A stretch of 64,000 nucleotides of DNA from Pyxidicoccus trucidator. Lineage in GTDB: Bacteria; Myxococcota; Myxococcia; Myxococcales; Myxococcaceae. The position numbers and the translations under genes were made by a program. The stretch spans positions 238,257 through 302,256 of the forward strand of contig NZ_JAAIXZ010000015.1 in assembly GCF_010894435.1 (NCBI RefSeq), given 5' to 3'. Shown in pieces: positions 1-7,961 of this stretch. The notes below the pieces were generated by a model. It saw only the letters and a list, made by a program, of their open reading frames with translations, was not told the origin of the DNA and did not search any database. Within the stretch, counting starts at the first letter, position 1, and each line of letters opens with the position of its first letter.

Positions 1-115
1 TCTCGCCGGTGCCGGGCGGGTCGTCCGTCCCCTCGTCATCATCGCCACTGCACGCCAGCACTCCCGCTCCCACACCCACCGCGACGACCAGCCACTTCCA
101 GGCCGCATGCGCCAT
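1..115 (-). CDS. Lipoprotein, N-terminal part only (cut by window edge)
   Basis: Only the first 38 codons are present; the gene continues beyond position 1. The ATG follows an AAGGAG ribosome-binding site by about six bases. The product begins with a hydrophobic signal segment ending in VLAC, a good lipobox (Cys at residue 22), then an acidic SGDDDEGTDDPPG stretch. The gene downstream of 230 on the same strand starts in the same style: an aromatic-rich basic start, a lipobox, then an Asp/Gly/Thr linker. The two are therefore probably tandem paralogues. The function is unknown. Confidence 0.75.
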   Translation of the reverse strand, partial: MAHAAWKWLVVAVGVGAGVLACSGDDDEGTDDPPGTGE

Positions 116-229
116 TGCGCGCTCCTTGGTTTTCGTCAGTGCTGCGAGGGCGGCCCGTCCGGCCGCGAGCCGCCCCGTCCTCTGCCGCGCCAGGCCCGCC
201 CCGCGAAGGGACGGAGGGCCTCGCGCGGA

Positions 230-925
230 TTACAGGTCCTTGAGGGCCTCGCGGTCCTCGGCCGTGAGGCCGTCGCCATCGGAGACGCTGAAGACGGCCT
301 CCTGGACGGCTTCCACCGGATCTCGCTGGTTGGAGATGTCCTTGCCCTCCATCAGCGTGAAGATTTCACGCATCTTCGGGTGGTCGGTGATGGGGCCCAG
401 CTCGAAGCGCGCGGACGAGTCGGACGGGTCACTCGACTTGTTGATGCAGTACAAGTGCAGGGGGATGCTCACCGTCTCCGACTCGGCGCCCCCGTCGACC
501 CCACCGGGCCCGTTCGAGGTGGGAGGTATCGTGACGACCTCTCGCTCCACCAGGATGCCGTTCTGGTACGTCTCCGAAGCGGAGACGATGACGAGGCCCG
601 GGGGGAAGACCACCTGCACCGGAGCGCCCGTGGTGTTCCTCACCTCGAGGCAGCCCCGCACATTGAGGCCACTGCCCACGGGGGCCACCTGGGACTCCGA
701 GCAGTCGCCGTCATCGTTCGCGCCCTTGATGGTGCCGGACACCACCTGCACGCCCGCGGGGAACGAGAACGGCGTGCCCTTCGGCGCGCTCCGGTTCTTG
801 CCGAAGCCGGGCTCCACCCCCGCCGGCGTGTCGTCATCCGGGTCCGTCCCGTCCCCATCGTCCTTACAACCCGCCGCCCCCACCAGGGCCGCGACCATCA
901 GCCACGTCCAACGCGCCTTTGCCAT
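230..925 (-). CDS. Lipoprotein of unknown function, tandem paralogue of the gene at the window edge
   Basis: 231 residues. The signal peptide ends in the lipobox GAAGC (Cys 20), followed by an acidic linker KDDGDGTDPDDD, which suggests an outer-membrane lipoprotein. The rest is a soluble domain of about 190 residues. It has a PAGVQVVSGTIKG stretch and a central segment (CLEVRNTTGAPVQVVFPPG) that reads like a beta-sandwich strand pattern, followed by a helical C-terminus (VEAVQEAVFSVSDGD). I do not recognise a named family. It lies 117 bases from the pseudopilin operon and points the same way, so it may be read through from it. Its N-terminus resembles the lipoprotein at the left edge. Confidence 0.8.
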   Translation of the reverse strand: MAKARWTWLMVAALVGAAGCKDDGDGTDPDDDTPAGVEPGFGKNRSAPKGTPFSFPAGVQVVSGTIKGANDDGDCSESQVAPVGSGLNVRGCLEVRNTTGAPVQVVFPPGLVIVSASETYQNGILVEREVVTIPPTSNGPGGVDGGAESETVSIPLHLYCINKSSDPSDSSARFELGPITDHPKMREIFTLMEGKDISNQRDPVEAVQEAVFSVSDGDGLTAEDREALKDL

Positions 926-1042
926 ATGCGCCTCTCCCTGAGCTGCCAGCAGCGCCCTCCGAAGGGAGGTGCCGCCGGGTCAGTATGAACCCGGAGCCTC
1001 GCCGGGCCTGCTTTCCGAGGCAACCCCGCAAGCATCCCCTCG

Positions 1043-1786
1043 TCAAGGAAGCAATGAAGCGGGGGGTTCAGCGGCAGGCAGGTCGGGGTTGAAGAGGCCG
1101 GTGAGGACGACAGGCTCGCCGGTGTCGTCGCGAAGGAGCGCGGGCTGCCCCTGCTCCAGGCCGACCACGCGCAGGGTGAAGGTGACGCCATCCGGGGAGA
1201 CGAAGAGCCACACGTCTCCCGGGGTGGGCTGCTCCACCCGCGAGTCCGGCGCCTCGACGCGCACCACCCGCGGCGGCACGGCCTGGAAGGTCCGGTTCCG
1301 CACGCGGGCGTCCGCGCGGAGTCCCTGCTCCAGCAGGGCCTGCCAGGGCGCGGTCTCCACCGGCACCTCGGCCCGCGTCTGCAGCCGCTGCACCATCTCC
1401 AGGTGGACGCGGCGCGCGGAGGCGAGGATGGCCAGGTTGGCCCGCTGCTCGGAGCGCGCCGCGGGCGGCTCACGCCCCAGGGCGAGCGTCCCTCCAAGGC
1501 CCGCGAGCACCGCCAGCGAGGCCCACAGCGGCGCGGAGCGGCGCAGCACCAGTCCCACCAGCAGCCGTGCCGCGCCCACCGCCGCCGCCACCGAGCCCAG
1601 CAGCAGCACCCCCCGTGGCGGAGCGCCCACGTGGAAGGAGCGGGAGAGGGCGTCCAGCAGGTGCCGCCACTCGGGAAGCGCGGCGCCCAGCGGCACCGCC
1701 GACAGGGCGAGGAAGACGCCCGCGTGCACCAGGCGCAGGCCCCAGGACGAGGGGCCCCCTTCCCTGCTCCGGACCACCGCCGTCAT
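1043..1786 (-). CDS. Membrane protein of unknown function, last gene of pseudopilin operon
   Basis: 247 residues. Three hydrophobic segments lie at about residues 21-41, 61-80 and 85-102, followed by a soluble C-terminal domain of about 145 residues. That domain includes a possible helix with ANLAILASARRVHLEMV and a beta-rich end containing GDVWLFVSPDGVTF. Its ATG overlaps the stop of the small pilin-like gene by four bases (ATGA), so it is very probably translated with it. It could be an inner-membrane assembly or anchoring component of the pilus-like system, but that rests on position only. No catalytic motif is visible. Confidence 0.8.
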   Translation of the reverse strand: MTAVVRSREGGPSSWGLRLVHAGVFLALSAVPLGAALPEWRHLLDALSRSFHVGAPPRGVLLLGSVAAAVGAARLLVGLVLRRSAPLWASLAVLAGLGGTLALGREPPAARSEQRANLAILASARRVHLEMVQRLQTRAEVPVETAPWQALLEQGLRADARVRNRTFQAVPPRVVRVEAPDSRVEQPTPGDVWLFVSPDGVTFTLRVVGLEQGQPALLRDDTGEPVVLTGLFNPDLPAAEPPASLLP

Positions 1787-2013
1787 GGGAACGGCAGGTT
1801 GAGCACGAAGTAGAACGAGTCGTAATAGACCTGGTAGGCCTCCATGAACAGGTCGATGACGTTGGACTGCCGGTCATCGGTCCACCGGACCTTCACCGAC
1901 GCTCCGACGATGAGCGCCACGACGAGGACCCAGTTGAGCAGGGAGTATTCCAACATCGCCTGTCCACGCGAGGCACGGCGGCTGGAGCGCGGCATCTTCG
2001 TCGCGGGATTCAT
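1783..2013 (-). CDS. Small Flp/TadE-like pilin subunit
   Basis: 76 residues. The basic N-terminus (RRASRGQA) leads into MLEYSLLNWVLVVALIVGA. This is a type IVb prepilin pattern: Gly before the cut site, Glu at about position 5 and an adjacent Tyr, as in Flp pilins (GQAxxEY), then one membrane helix. The remaining 40 residues are aromatic-rich (EAYQVYYDSFYFVLNLP). Length and motif fit a small Flp-type or pseudopilin subunit that would be cleaved by a TadV-type prepilin peptidase, which is not in this window. The start overlaps the upstream stop by four bases and its stop overlaps the next start in the same way. The pilin reading is an inference from the N-terminus alone. Confidence 0.7.
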   Translation of the reverse strand: MNPATKMPRSSRRASRGQAMLEYSLLNWVLVVALIVGASVKVRWTDDRQSNVIDLFMEAYQVYYDSFYFVLNLPFP

Positions 2014-2825
2014 GGGCTCTCCTCTTCCTCTTCGCCTTCCTCCGACTGTAGCCAGGGAAGGTTGGCGAACTTCTGTTCGGCGTACTCGAGGCGGATCTGC
2101 GGCTCGTTCGGCAGCGGCATGCGGATGCGGGACTTCGCGTCCACACCATACTCCGCCACCTCCATGCTCTGGCCGATTCCTGGAATCTCGATTTTCGCCA
2201 GGTTGATGACGGGCAGCTCGCGGCTGATCCACATGCGCTTGATGACGGTGGAGCGCAGCACCACCTCCACCGGGACGGCGGTGACGGTGCCCGCGTGCGT
2301 CATCAGGCGCGACTGCTTGCCGGCGCGGACGGACGGGCGGGGCATGGCGCTCGGCGGCGGGGACGCCTTCGCCCGGGGGGCCTCCTCCGGGGGTGGCTTC
2401 TTCTTCAGCGAGTGCTCCAGCGCCTCGGGCGAGTACTCCTGCGGCTTGCCGTAGCCCGCGGAGGCGATGAGTCGGGTGATGGGGTGATGCTTCGGGTTCT
2501 CCTCCTCACCCAGGGCGACCAGCATCTTCATCTGCCCGAGGGGCGAGCGCATCGCCGGGTGGGTTCCGAACTCCACCTCCAGCCACACCGCGTCCCGCTC
2601 GTACCGGTCCTTCTCCTGCCCCACGACGGCCATGCGCCAGTAGTGCACGCGCGCGCCGCCCCCATCCATGCGGTAGGTGACCCAGTCGCCCACCCGCGAG
2701 GTCCGCGCGCCCTTGGACATGTGGTCCATCAAGGCCTGCATCGCGGGCTGCGGCGGCGCCGCGGCGCGGGCGGGCGCGGCGGACAGCAGCAGGGCCAGTG
2801 CGAGGCAGGTCACCCGGGCGTTCAC
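2010..2825 (-). CDS. Secreted protein of unknown function in pseudopilin operon
   Basis: 271 residues, with a GTG start that overlaps the upstream TGA (GTGA). A clear signal peptide ends after SAAPARA. The mature part has a segment with GDWVTYRMDGGGARVHYWRM and a middle region rich in Pro, Lys and Ala (KKKPPPEEAPRAKASPPPSA, about residues 135-160). A beta-rich domain follows, with KIEIPGIGQSMEVAEYGVD. The C-terminus is very acidic (SEEGEEEEESP). The GDWVTY pattern resembles periplasmic or outer-membrane proteins with beta domains, but I cannot name a family. A longer reading upstream of the GTG is rejected because it would run deep into the preceding gene and lose the signal peptide. Confidence 0.78.
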   Translation of the reverse strand: MNARVTCLALALLLSAAPARAAAPPQPAMQALMDHMSKGARTSRVGDWVTYRMDGGGARVHYWRMAVVGQEKDRYERDAVWLEVEFGTHPAMRSPLGQMKMLVALGEEENPKHHPITRLIASAGYGKPQEYSPEALEHSLKKKPPPEEAPRAKASPPPSAMPRPSVRAGKQSRLMTHAGTVTAVPVEVVLRSTVIKRMWISRELPVINLAKIEIPGIGQSMEVAEYGVDAKSRIRMPLPNEPQIRLEYAEQKFANLPWLQSEEGEEEEESP

Positions 2826-3601
2826 TTCGAGCCCTCCTGGGGCGTGCGCTTCGAGCGCTCGTGGGCCTGCCGGCTCTCCCGCACGGCGTCGTTGTTGGGC
2901 ATGGCATCGGGCCGGTCGGAGCCCACCCACATCTGTACCATGGCCGTCAGCCCCGCCTCCACGGGCCGCAGGGTCGTCACCACCTGCTCGCCCTTCCGGG
3001 CATGCTCCAGGGTGAGCTGCGTCTCCCCGCCCAGCTTCAGGGCGGCCTGGCGCACCGGCTCGTAGCCCTGCTTGCCGAGCTCCTGGCTGACACGCAGGCG
3101 CACCTCCTCCATGCTGCCTTTGACGAGCGAGGAGCGGTTCTGCGAGCCCCCGGGCGCGTCCCGCGTGGACATGTCCTGGGTGAAGAGCATCCCCTCCACC
3201 TTGACCAGCCCGGGAGACGGATTCTTCGGCGCGCTCACCCACAAGTCACGCAGCACGGTGAAGCCCACCGTCTTGCCCAGGTGCCGGCGGAGGACGACGC
3301 CCCGCTGCAGGCCCTCGCGCGTGTAGAGGGCGGACACCACCGCCTCGTTCTCCAGGTCCCCGTCCACCGACGTCGGGTAGCCCTGCGAGCGCCAGTGGCG
3401 CGTGAAGTAGTCCGCCACCTTCTGCAGGGAGTCGTCCGTGGTGAAGTACGCCATGCGGTAGTACTCACCGGCGATGACCAGGTCATTGCCGATGCGCGTG
3501 TGCACCGTGCCCGGGTAGACGGGCAGTTCCTGCTGGGCATGGGCGGCCAGGGCCCCCACCGTCAGCAGCAGCGCGCAGAGCCGGGCGAGAAGGCTACTCA
3601 C
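2822..3601 (-). CDS. Secreted protein of unknown function in pseudopilin operon
   Basis: 259 residues. The GTG start (GTG AGT AGC) overlaps the end of the upstream TadE-like gene by eight bases and puts a signal peptide (LLARLCALLLTVGALAAHA) at the N-terminus. The mature protein has a segment with DSLQKVADYFTRHWRSQGYP and then several strands with ending motifs such as QMWVGSDRPDAMP. The C-terminal tail is charged (RQAHERSKRTPQEGSK). I recognise no catalytic motif. The product is probably periplasmic and works with the pseudopilins encoded just upstream. The start is chosen from the overlap and signal peptide; a longer frame to 3865 is a shadow of the upstream gene. Confidence 0.75.
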   Translation of the reverse strand: MSSLLARLCALLLTVGALAAHAQQELPVYPGTVHTRIGNDLVIAGEYYRMAYFTTDDSLQKVADYFTRHWRSQGYPTSVDGDLENEAVVSALYTREGLQRGVVLRRHLGKTVGFTVLRDLWVSAPKNPSPGLVKVEGMLFTQDMSTRDAPGGSQNRSSLVKGSMEEVRLRVSQELGKQGYEPVRQAALKLGGETQLTLEHARKGEQVVTTLRPVEAGLTAMVQMWVGSDRPDAMPNNDAVRESRQAHERSKRTPQEGSK

Positions 3602-4775
3602 AGTTGATGATGTCCTCGTTCTTGTCGCCCTGGGTGGAGTCGTTGCTGGTGGGCGCCGACGCATCCTCCGCCTGGGGGTTCTTGCAGCCCATGAAGTGCT
3701 CACCGCGGGCCGCGAAGATCTTCGCGTACTGCGCGTTCGCATACGTGTTGTCCCGGAACGGAGCGGTGTCGAAGCACTGCGGCCGCTCCGTGTCGAGCAG
3801 CTCGACGTCGTCCGACATCTGGTCCTGGAGGCCGTGCGCCGCGGGCAGTGGATAGCTGTCGACACCGGTGCAGTCGGACGGAGGCGCGTCCGGCAACCCG
3901 TAGTTCTTGGAGATGACGAAGGTGCCGAGGAAGGCCGGCGCGAAGGACTTGAAGAAGTCCAGCGCGGCCCCCACCGGCGAGCTCTCGATGCGCTCCTTGA
4001 CGCCCAGGAAGGTCATCCGGTTGACCTGCGCGTACAGGCCATGGGGGTCGCTGCCCTCGGTATGACCGCCCGCCCGCCGGCCATTGATGACAGCATCGCC
4101 GCCGTCCGGCAGGTGCCACCCGGTGGCGTACATGGAGTGGCGGGTGCTCAGCTGCAGGCTGGCGAGCGACTGGCCTCCGAAGGTGTCCACCTGGGCGAAG
4201 CCGCCCTGGCCCCGCTCGAGATAGCGCTGGGGGAGGATGACGTTGTCGAAGCTCATCGACACCCGCGACTCCACCCAGCCCTTGGTGTTGAACCGCCAGA
4301 AGCCCAGCAGGCCGTTGGCGCCGCCGTTCACCGCGCCGAGGATGGTGTTGGCCATGCCGTCGCTGCTGTTGCCCAGCACCAGGCCGGCCTCGATGAAGGG
4401 CACGTCCTTGTTGGTCACATCCGCCTGGATGTTGGCGTAGCGCGCGATGAAGGAGCCGGGCTGGGCATTGGTCTCCACCGAGTCCATGTCCCTGAAGCGC
4501 TCCTGGACCTCTTCCATGGCCTCGCGCTTCGCGTCCTCGAAGGCGCCGTCATGGTCCGCGTTGCCGAAGTCGGACAGGGTGTAGCTGGTCATCTCCCAGG
4601 AGGAGTAGCGCGCCAGCTCCAGGAGCTTCACCTTCGCCCGCACCAGCTCGGTGAGATACATGCTGAACATCAAAATCATCACCAGCACCGGCACGGCGAG
4701 CGCGAACTCGACGGTGGCGGCGCCCCGGCGCGGGGCCCTGCGCTGTCTTGGAGAGTGCATCCGCGGGCTCCGCAT
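3594..4775 (-). CDS. TadE-like minor pilin (pseudopilin)
   Basis: 393 residues. A basic N-terminus (PRQRRAPRRG) precedes AATVEFALAVPVLVMILMF, the TadE-type pattern: small residues, Glu at about +5, then a membrane helix at residues 22-42. The remaining 350 residues are extracytoplasmic and large for a TadE protein. Cysteines occur only near the C-terminus (SDCTG, PQCFD, MGCKN, INCE), which suggests disulfides. The ATG shares one base with the upstream stop (TGATG); a second ATG lies five codons in. Family knowledge: TadE/TadF are minor pilins of tight-adherence pili. Assigning this one to a pilus is an inference, because no TadA/TadB/TadC gene is in view. Confidence 0.78.
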   Translation of the reverse strand: MRSPRMHSPRQRRAPRRGAATVEFALAVPVLVMILMFSMYLTELVRAKVKLLELARYSSWEMTSYTLSDFGNADHDGAFEDAKREAMEEVQERFRDMDSVETNAQPGSFIARYANIQADVTNKDVPFIEAGLVLGNSSDGMANTILGAVNGGANGLLGFWRFNTKGWVESRVSMSFDNVILPQRYLERGQGGFAQVDTFGGQSLASLQLSTRHSMYATGWHLPDGGDAVINGRRAGGHTEGSDPHGLYAQVNRMTFLGVKERIESSPVGAALDFFKSFAPAFLGTFVISKNYGLPDAPPSDCTGVDSYPLPAAHGLQDQMSDDVELLDTERPQCFDTAPFRDNTYANAQYAKIFAARGEHFMGCKNPQAEDASAPTSNDSTQGDKNEDIINCE

Positions 4776-6862
4776 CAGTGGGTGATGATCTTGGGGGCGA
4801 TGCTCTGGAGCATGCCCGGCAGGCTGTCGTGCAGGCTGCCGACCAGGGGCAGGTTGTGGCGGCCCTGGTAGACGGAGGCCAGGCGCGGGCGCCAGTACGG
4901 ATTGAAGAAGTTGGGGTGCTCCGTCCAGTTGCCGGGCCGGTGGTAGTAGGTCTGCCCGCGGGTGATGACGTTGAGACCCTCGGAGAAGCTGAGGAACTTC
5001 TTCCGGTTGTTCTCCATTTCCAGCCCGTCCGTGTCGGCGGTGAAGTTGAAGCGCACCTTGCCCTCCTCGTTCAGCAGCGCGGGGGCGTTGGTGCCGGCTT
5101 CCTTGTCCTTCAGGTCCCGGTTGGTGATTTCGTCCGGGGACTTGTTGAGCGCGACCCAGGTGGACGGCTGGTTGAAGTCGAACCTGTAGCGCGGCGCCGC
5201 TCCGTTGGTGGCCGTGCGGCCGCACACGCCCTGGAACTGGCCCGGCTCGAAGTGCATGAACGGGATGACGCCCTTCCACGGGTGGTTGCCGTCCTCCGCC
5301 GGGTGCACGTTCGCGGTGTAGACGTCCATCTCCCCAGCGCCGAGGATACAGACGGGGAGGACGCAGACCTCGTTCTTGGTGACGCCCACCTCGCCCTCGG
5401 GGCCCTCGGGGCGCCGGCGGTCCCGCCAGCGGCTGTCACCCGTCGGCAGCCGGTCGGGATGGACACGCCAGTGCACGCCGCCGTCGCGGTACGAGCCCTC
5501 CTGGTCGTTCATGGCCCAGATGCTCGTCTTGGCCATGAACTGGTAGGGCAGCTTCTTCCGAGAGGTGTCGTCCAGGCCCTTGCGAGGGTCACCCCAGCAG
5601 CGCCCGACGTTCCTCTCGTCGGTCTTGCAGGACAGCGGGTTGGTGACGCCGGGGAAGCCCGCCGGACCGAACTTGATCCAATACAGGTCGTCAGAGCCGA
5701 GGTTGTCTCCCTGGGCCATCATGCCGAGTGACGGAATGATGCCGTCATTCCAGTCGCGGATGGTGTTGCGCGTCCTGCGCGTGTTGACGGCCTTGTCGCG
5801 GTTCGGGTTGTTGTGCGTCAGCAGGCGCGTCTGCCCCAGCTTGCCGAAGCTGAAGACCCCGGGGATGTCGACCTCGTTGTTGAGCCACTCCCCGATGATG
5901 CCCAGGAAGTCCGGCAGGGGGATGAGGTCGCCCAGCCGACGCGAGGTGATGAACTTCTGCTGGCAGGAGATGAGGTCCACCCCGCCGACTCCCAGCCCGC
6001 CCTTCGAGTCACACGCATAGCGGGTCGCATTGGAGATGCCGCCCATGGAGCGCTTGGCGCGCGCCTCCTTGGACTCATAGGAGGTCGCCTTCGGGTCGAT
6101 GGGCTTGAACGGATTGACGGGCATGCCCAGGGGGCGGCCTCCGGCCTCGGCGAAGTGGGCCTGGTCGAACAGGCACTGACTGATGACGCCGGTGACGCCC
6201 TGACTGATGAGCGAGTCGATGTTCTTGTCGTTGTCCGCGATGACCGAGTCCGTCGTCTGCAGCACGTGCGTGGAGGCGGACATCATCACCGCCTGCGAGG
6301 CGAAGAACAGCACGCTGTTGAGCACCCAGTGCGTGGGGATGACGAGCTTGCCGATGAGCTTGTCCGGGTTGGTCGTTGTTATCAGCGTATGGAAGGCCAT
6401 CACGACGGCACGCCACGCCTCCATCGCCGTGTCGATGACCTTGAGCACCTGCCCCACCACGGGAATCAGCTTCAAGGCGGGACAGGCTATCTTCCAGAAG
6501 AGGCCGTCATCGTCTCCCGCGCAGGGATTCAAGGTCTTCATGAACCCGTAGGTGTCCGCCAGGAACGCCTCGGCGAAGTAGATGAGTGACAGCAACGACT
6601 GCCACAGCATCGCCGAGACGTAGTGGGACACCTGCGTGCGGTTGGCGTACGCGTAGAAGTTGAACGCGCGCGCCTCCATGGCGGCCATGGAGTAGGCGGC
6701 GGAGTCCGCCGTGTTCTGCAGGCGGATGCGCTCGTGCACCGTGTGGCCGATGTTGACGGTGGTCAACACGGCGATGGACATGACGAGCACCATCAGCGCG
6801 GCCAGCACCAGCGCCTGGCCTTCCTGGCGGCGGAAGCTCTGTCGGAGGGTCCGGGTAATCAT
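4775..6862 (-). CDS. TadG-like large pseudopilin / pilus-assembly protein
   Basis: 695 residues. A basic start (RTLRQSFRRQEGQ) leads into ALVLAALMVLVMSIAVLTT, a single N-terminal membrane helix, then INIGHTVHERIRLQNTADSA-type sequence. The RLQNxADSAAYS segment after the helix is the recognised start of the TadG/Flp-assembly TadE/G-like domain (compare QxxADAAALA). The large outer part has scattered Cys pairs and is rich in Trp and Asn, so it is probably folded outside the membrane. It begins two bases after the TAA of the upstream TadE-like gene and ends by sharing one base with the next gene. The membrane anchor and operon position fit a tip or anchoring subunit, but the function is inferred only. 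Confidence 0.78.
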   Translation of the reverse strand: MITRTLRQSFRRQEGQALVLAALMVLVMSIAVLTTVNIGHTVHERIRLQNTADSAAYSMAAMEARAFNFYAYANRTQVSHYVSAMLWQSLLSLIYFAEAFLADTYGFMKTLNPCAGDDDGLFWKIACPALKLIPVVGQVLKVIDTAMEAWRAVVMAFHTLITTTNPDKLIGKLVIPTHWVLNSVLFFASQAVMMSASTHVLQTTDSVIADNDKNIDSLISQGVTGVISQCLFDQAHFAEAGGRPLGMPVNPFKPIDPKATSYESKEARAKRSMGGISNATRYACDSKGGLGVGGVDLISCQQKFITSRRLGDLIPLPDFLGIIGEWLNNEVDIPGVFSFGKLGQTRLLTHNNPNRDKAVNTRRTRNTIRDWNDGIIPSLGMMAQGDNLGSDDLYWIKFGPAGFPGVTNPLSCKTDERNVGRCWGDPRKGLDDTSRKKLPYQFMAKTSIWAMNDQEGSYRDGGVHWRVHPDRLPTGDSRWRDRRRPEGPEGEVGVTKNEVCVLPVCILGAGEMDVYTANVHPAEDGNHPWKGVIPFMHFEPGQFQGVCGRTATNGAAPRYRFDFNQPSTWVALNKSPDEITNRDLKDKEAGTNAPALLNEEGKVRFNFTADTDGLEMENNRKKFLSFSEGLNVITRGQTYYHRPGNWTEHPNFFNPYWRPRLASVYQGRHNLPLVGSLHDSLPGMLQSIAPKIITH

Positions 6863-6864
6863 GG

Positions 6865-7857
6865 TTACAGGCCCCAGTCGGGGTTGAGGTGCATGATCCA
6901 CTTCCGGTGGAAGTTGGACTGCATGCGCATGGTGTACGTGGCCGTCAGCGGGATGAAGTAGCGCTTGCCGGCAAGGTCTGAGACGAGGGGGATGCTGCCG
7001 GTGGCCAGGCCCCAGAGCACCGCCATCTCCAGCGGGTAGACGGAGTCATAGCCCTTCTCGTGCTGGATGCCCCGGACGGACGCGGCGGCCAGGCCGGTGA
7101 GGTTGCCGTCGCTCATGATGTTGCCGCGAGGGTCCATCGTCGCCCGGTCGATGGCGCCGTGGAGGGCGAGGCCCGCGTTGGAGGCGAACCACGAGGTGAA
7201 GATGATCCAGTTCGCGAAGGGCACCCGCAGCTGGTACCAGTAGCGCAGGCGGATGGTGAGCCGCGTCGACTTGCGGAAGACGAGCTCCGACTCGTCCGGC
7301 TCCGGCAGGTTGAAGAACTTGCGGATGTGGTTCTCCAGCGTGGGCACCTCGGGGAAGCTGTCCGCCCCGTCGAAGTCCAGTTCCTGCCAGTTGACGCCGC
7401 TGCGCAGCTTCCAGATGGTGTTGATGGGCGTGAAGTAGGCCGGGTTGATGGTGTCCACCCGGATGATGCCCAGCAGGTTGGAGCCGTTGACGGTGCGGGG
7501 CACCACGCCGCCACCGAAGTTCAGCGCGCTCATGCCCGTGTCGTAGGCCGCGTGCAGCGCGAACGTCTTCGCGAGGTTCGGCAGGTCGTTCGTGGCGCCC
7601 ATGGTGGGCAGCAGCGCGACGATGGCCGCGTCGTGCATGCGCTCGTTGTTGCCGTTCCACACGCTGCCGGCCCGCGCCGCCTGGTACGCGGCGTACTCGG
7701 TCATCAGCTTCGCGTGCTGCATCATCGTGAGCTGGATGATGCCCAACGTCATGAAGACGGTCAGTGGCATGATCATCGCCGCCTCGACAGCGGCCTGACC
7801 CGACTGTCTGCGGCGCGGCGCCCCCTGTGCCCGCCCTTCCTGTGCTTCCTGTCCCAT
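6865..7857 (-). CDS. TadE-like minor pilin, first gene of the operon
   Basis: 330 residues from the ATG at 7857. The basic stretch PRRRQSGQ precedes AAVEAAMIMPLTVFMTLGII, a textbook TadE-type segment (GQAAVE). It is followed by QLTMMQHAKLMTEYAAYQAA, the alpha-helical extension typical of pilins. The rest contains no recognised domain. It is the first gene of seven that are almost contiguous down to 1043. An in-frame GTG two codons upstream is an alternative start. A GATAAT hexamer lies only a few bases before the start; with no convincing -35 it is not called a promoter. Confidence 0.78.
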   Translation of the reverse strand: MGQEAQEGRAQGAPRRRQSGQAAVEAAMIMPLTVFMTLGIIQLTMMQHAKLMTEYAAYQAARAGSVWNGNNERMHDAAIVALLPTMGATNDLPNLAKTFALHAAYDTGMSALNFGGGVVPRTVNGSNLLGIIRVDTINPAYFTPINTIWKLRSGVNWQELDFDGADSFPEVPTLENHIRKFFNLPEPDESELVFRKSTRLTIRLRYWYQLRVPFANWIIFTSWFASNAGLALHGAIDRATMDPRGNIMSDGNLTGLAAASVRGIQHEKGYDSVYPLEMAVLWGLATGSIPLVSDLAGKRYFIPLTATYTMRMQSNFHRKWIMHLNPDWGL

Positions 7858-7961
7858 GCCCACATTATCCGGGCAGGCAGCCTTCGAATGCATCGGTCAA
7901 ATGGACAGCGATGCGAGCCCGCCTGCTCGCGATTTCTCAGTGCTCAGTAAGTCGCAGACCT
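7858..7961. other. Intergenic leader of the pseudopilin operon
   Basis: These 104 bases separate the anti-sigma gene end from the first pseudopilin gene, both on the minus strand. They should contain the operon promoter. I see a TTGACC hexamer and a GATAAT hexamer in minus-strand orientation, but their spacing is too long for one ordinary sigma-70 promoter. No open frame here is credible. Confidence 0.35.

Noticed and set aside
3601..3865. A longer start for the 259-residue secreted protein
   Set aside because: It overlaps the TadE-like gene and has an Arg/Thr/Ser-rich start that destroys the signal peptide.
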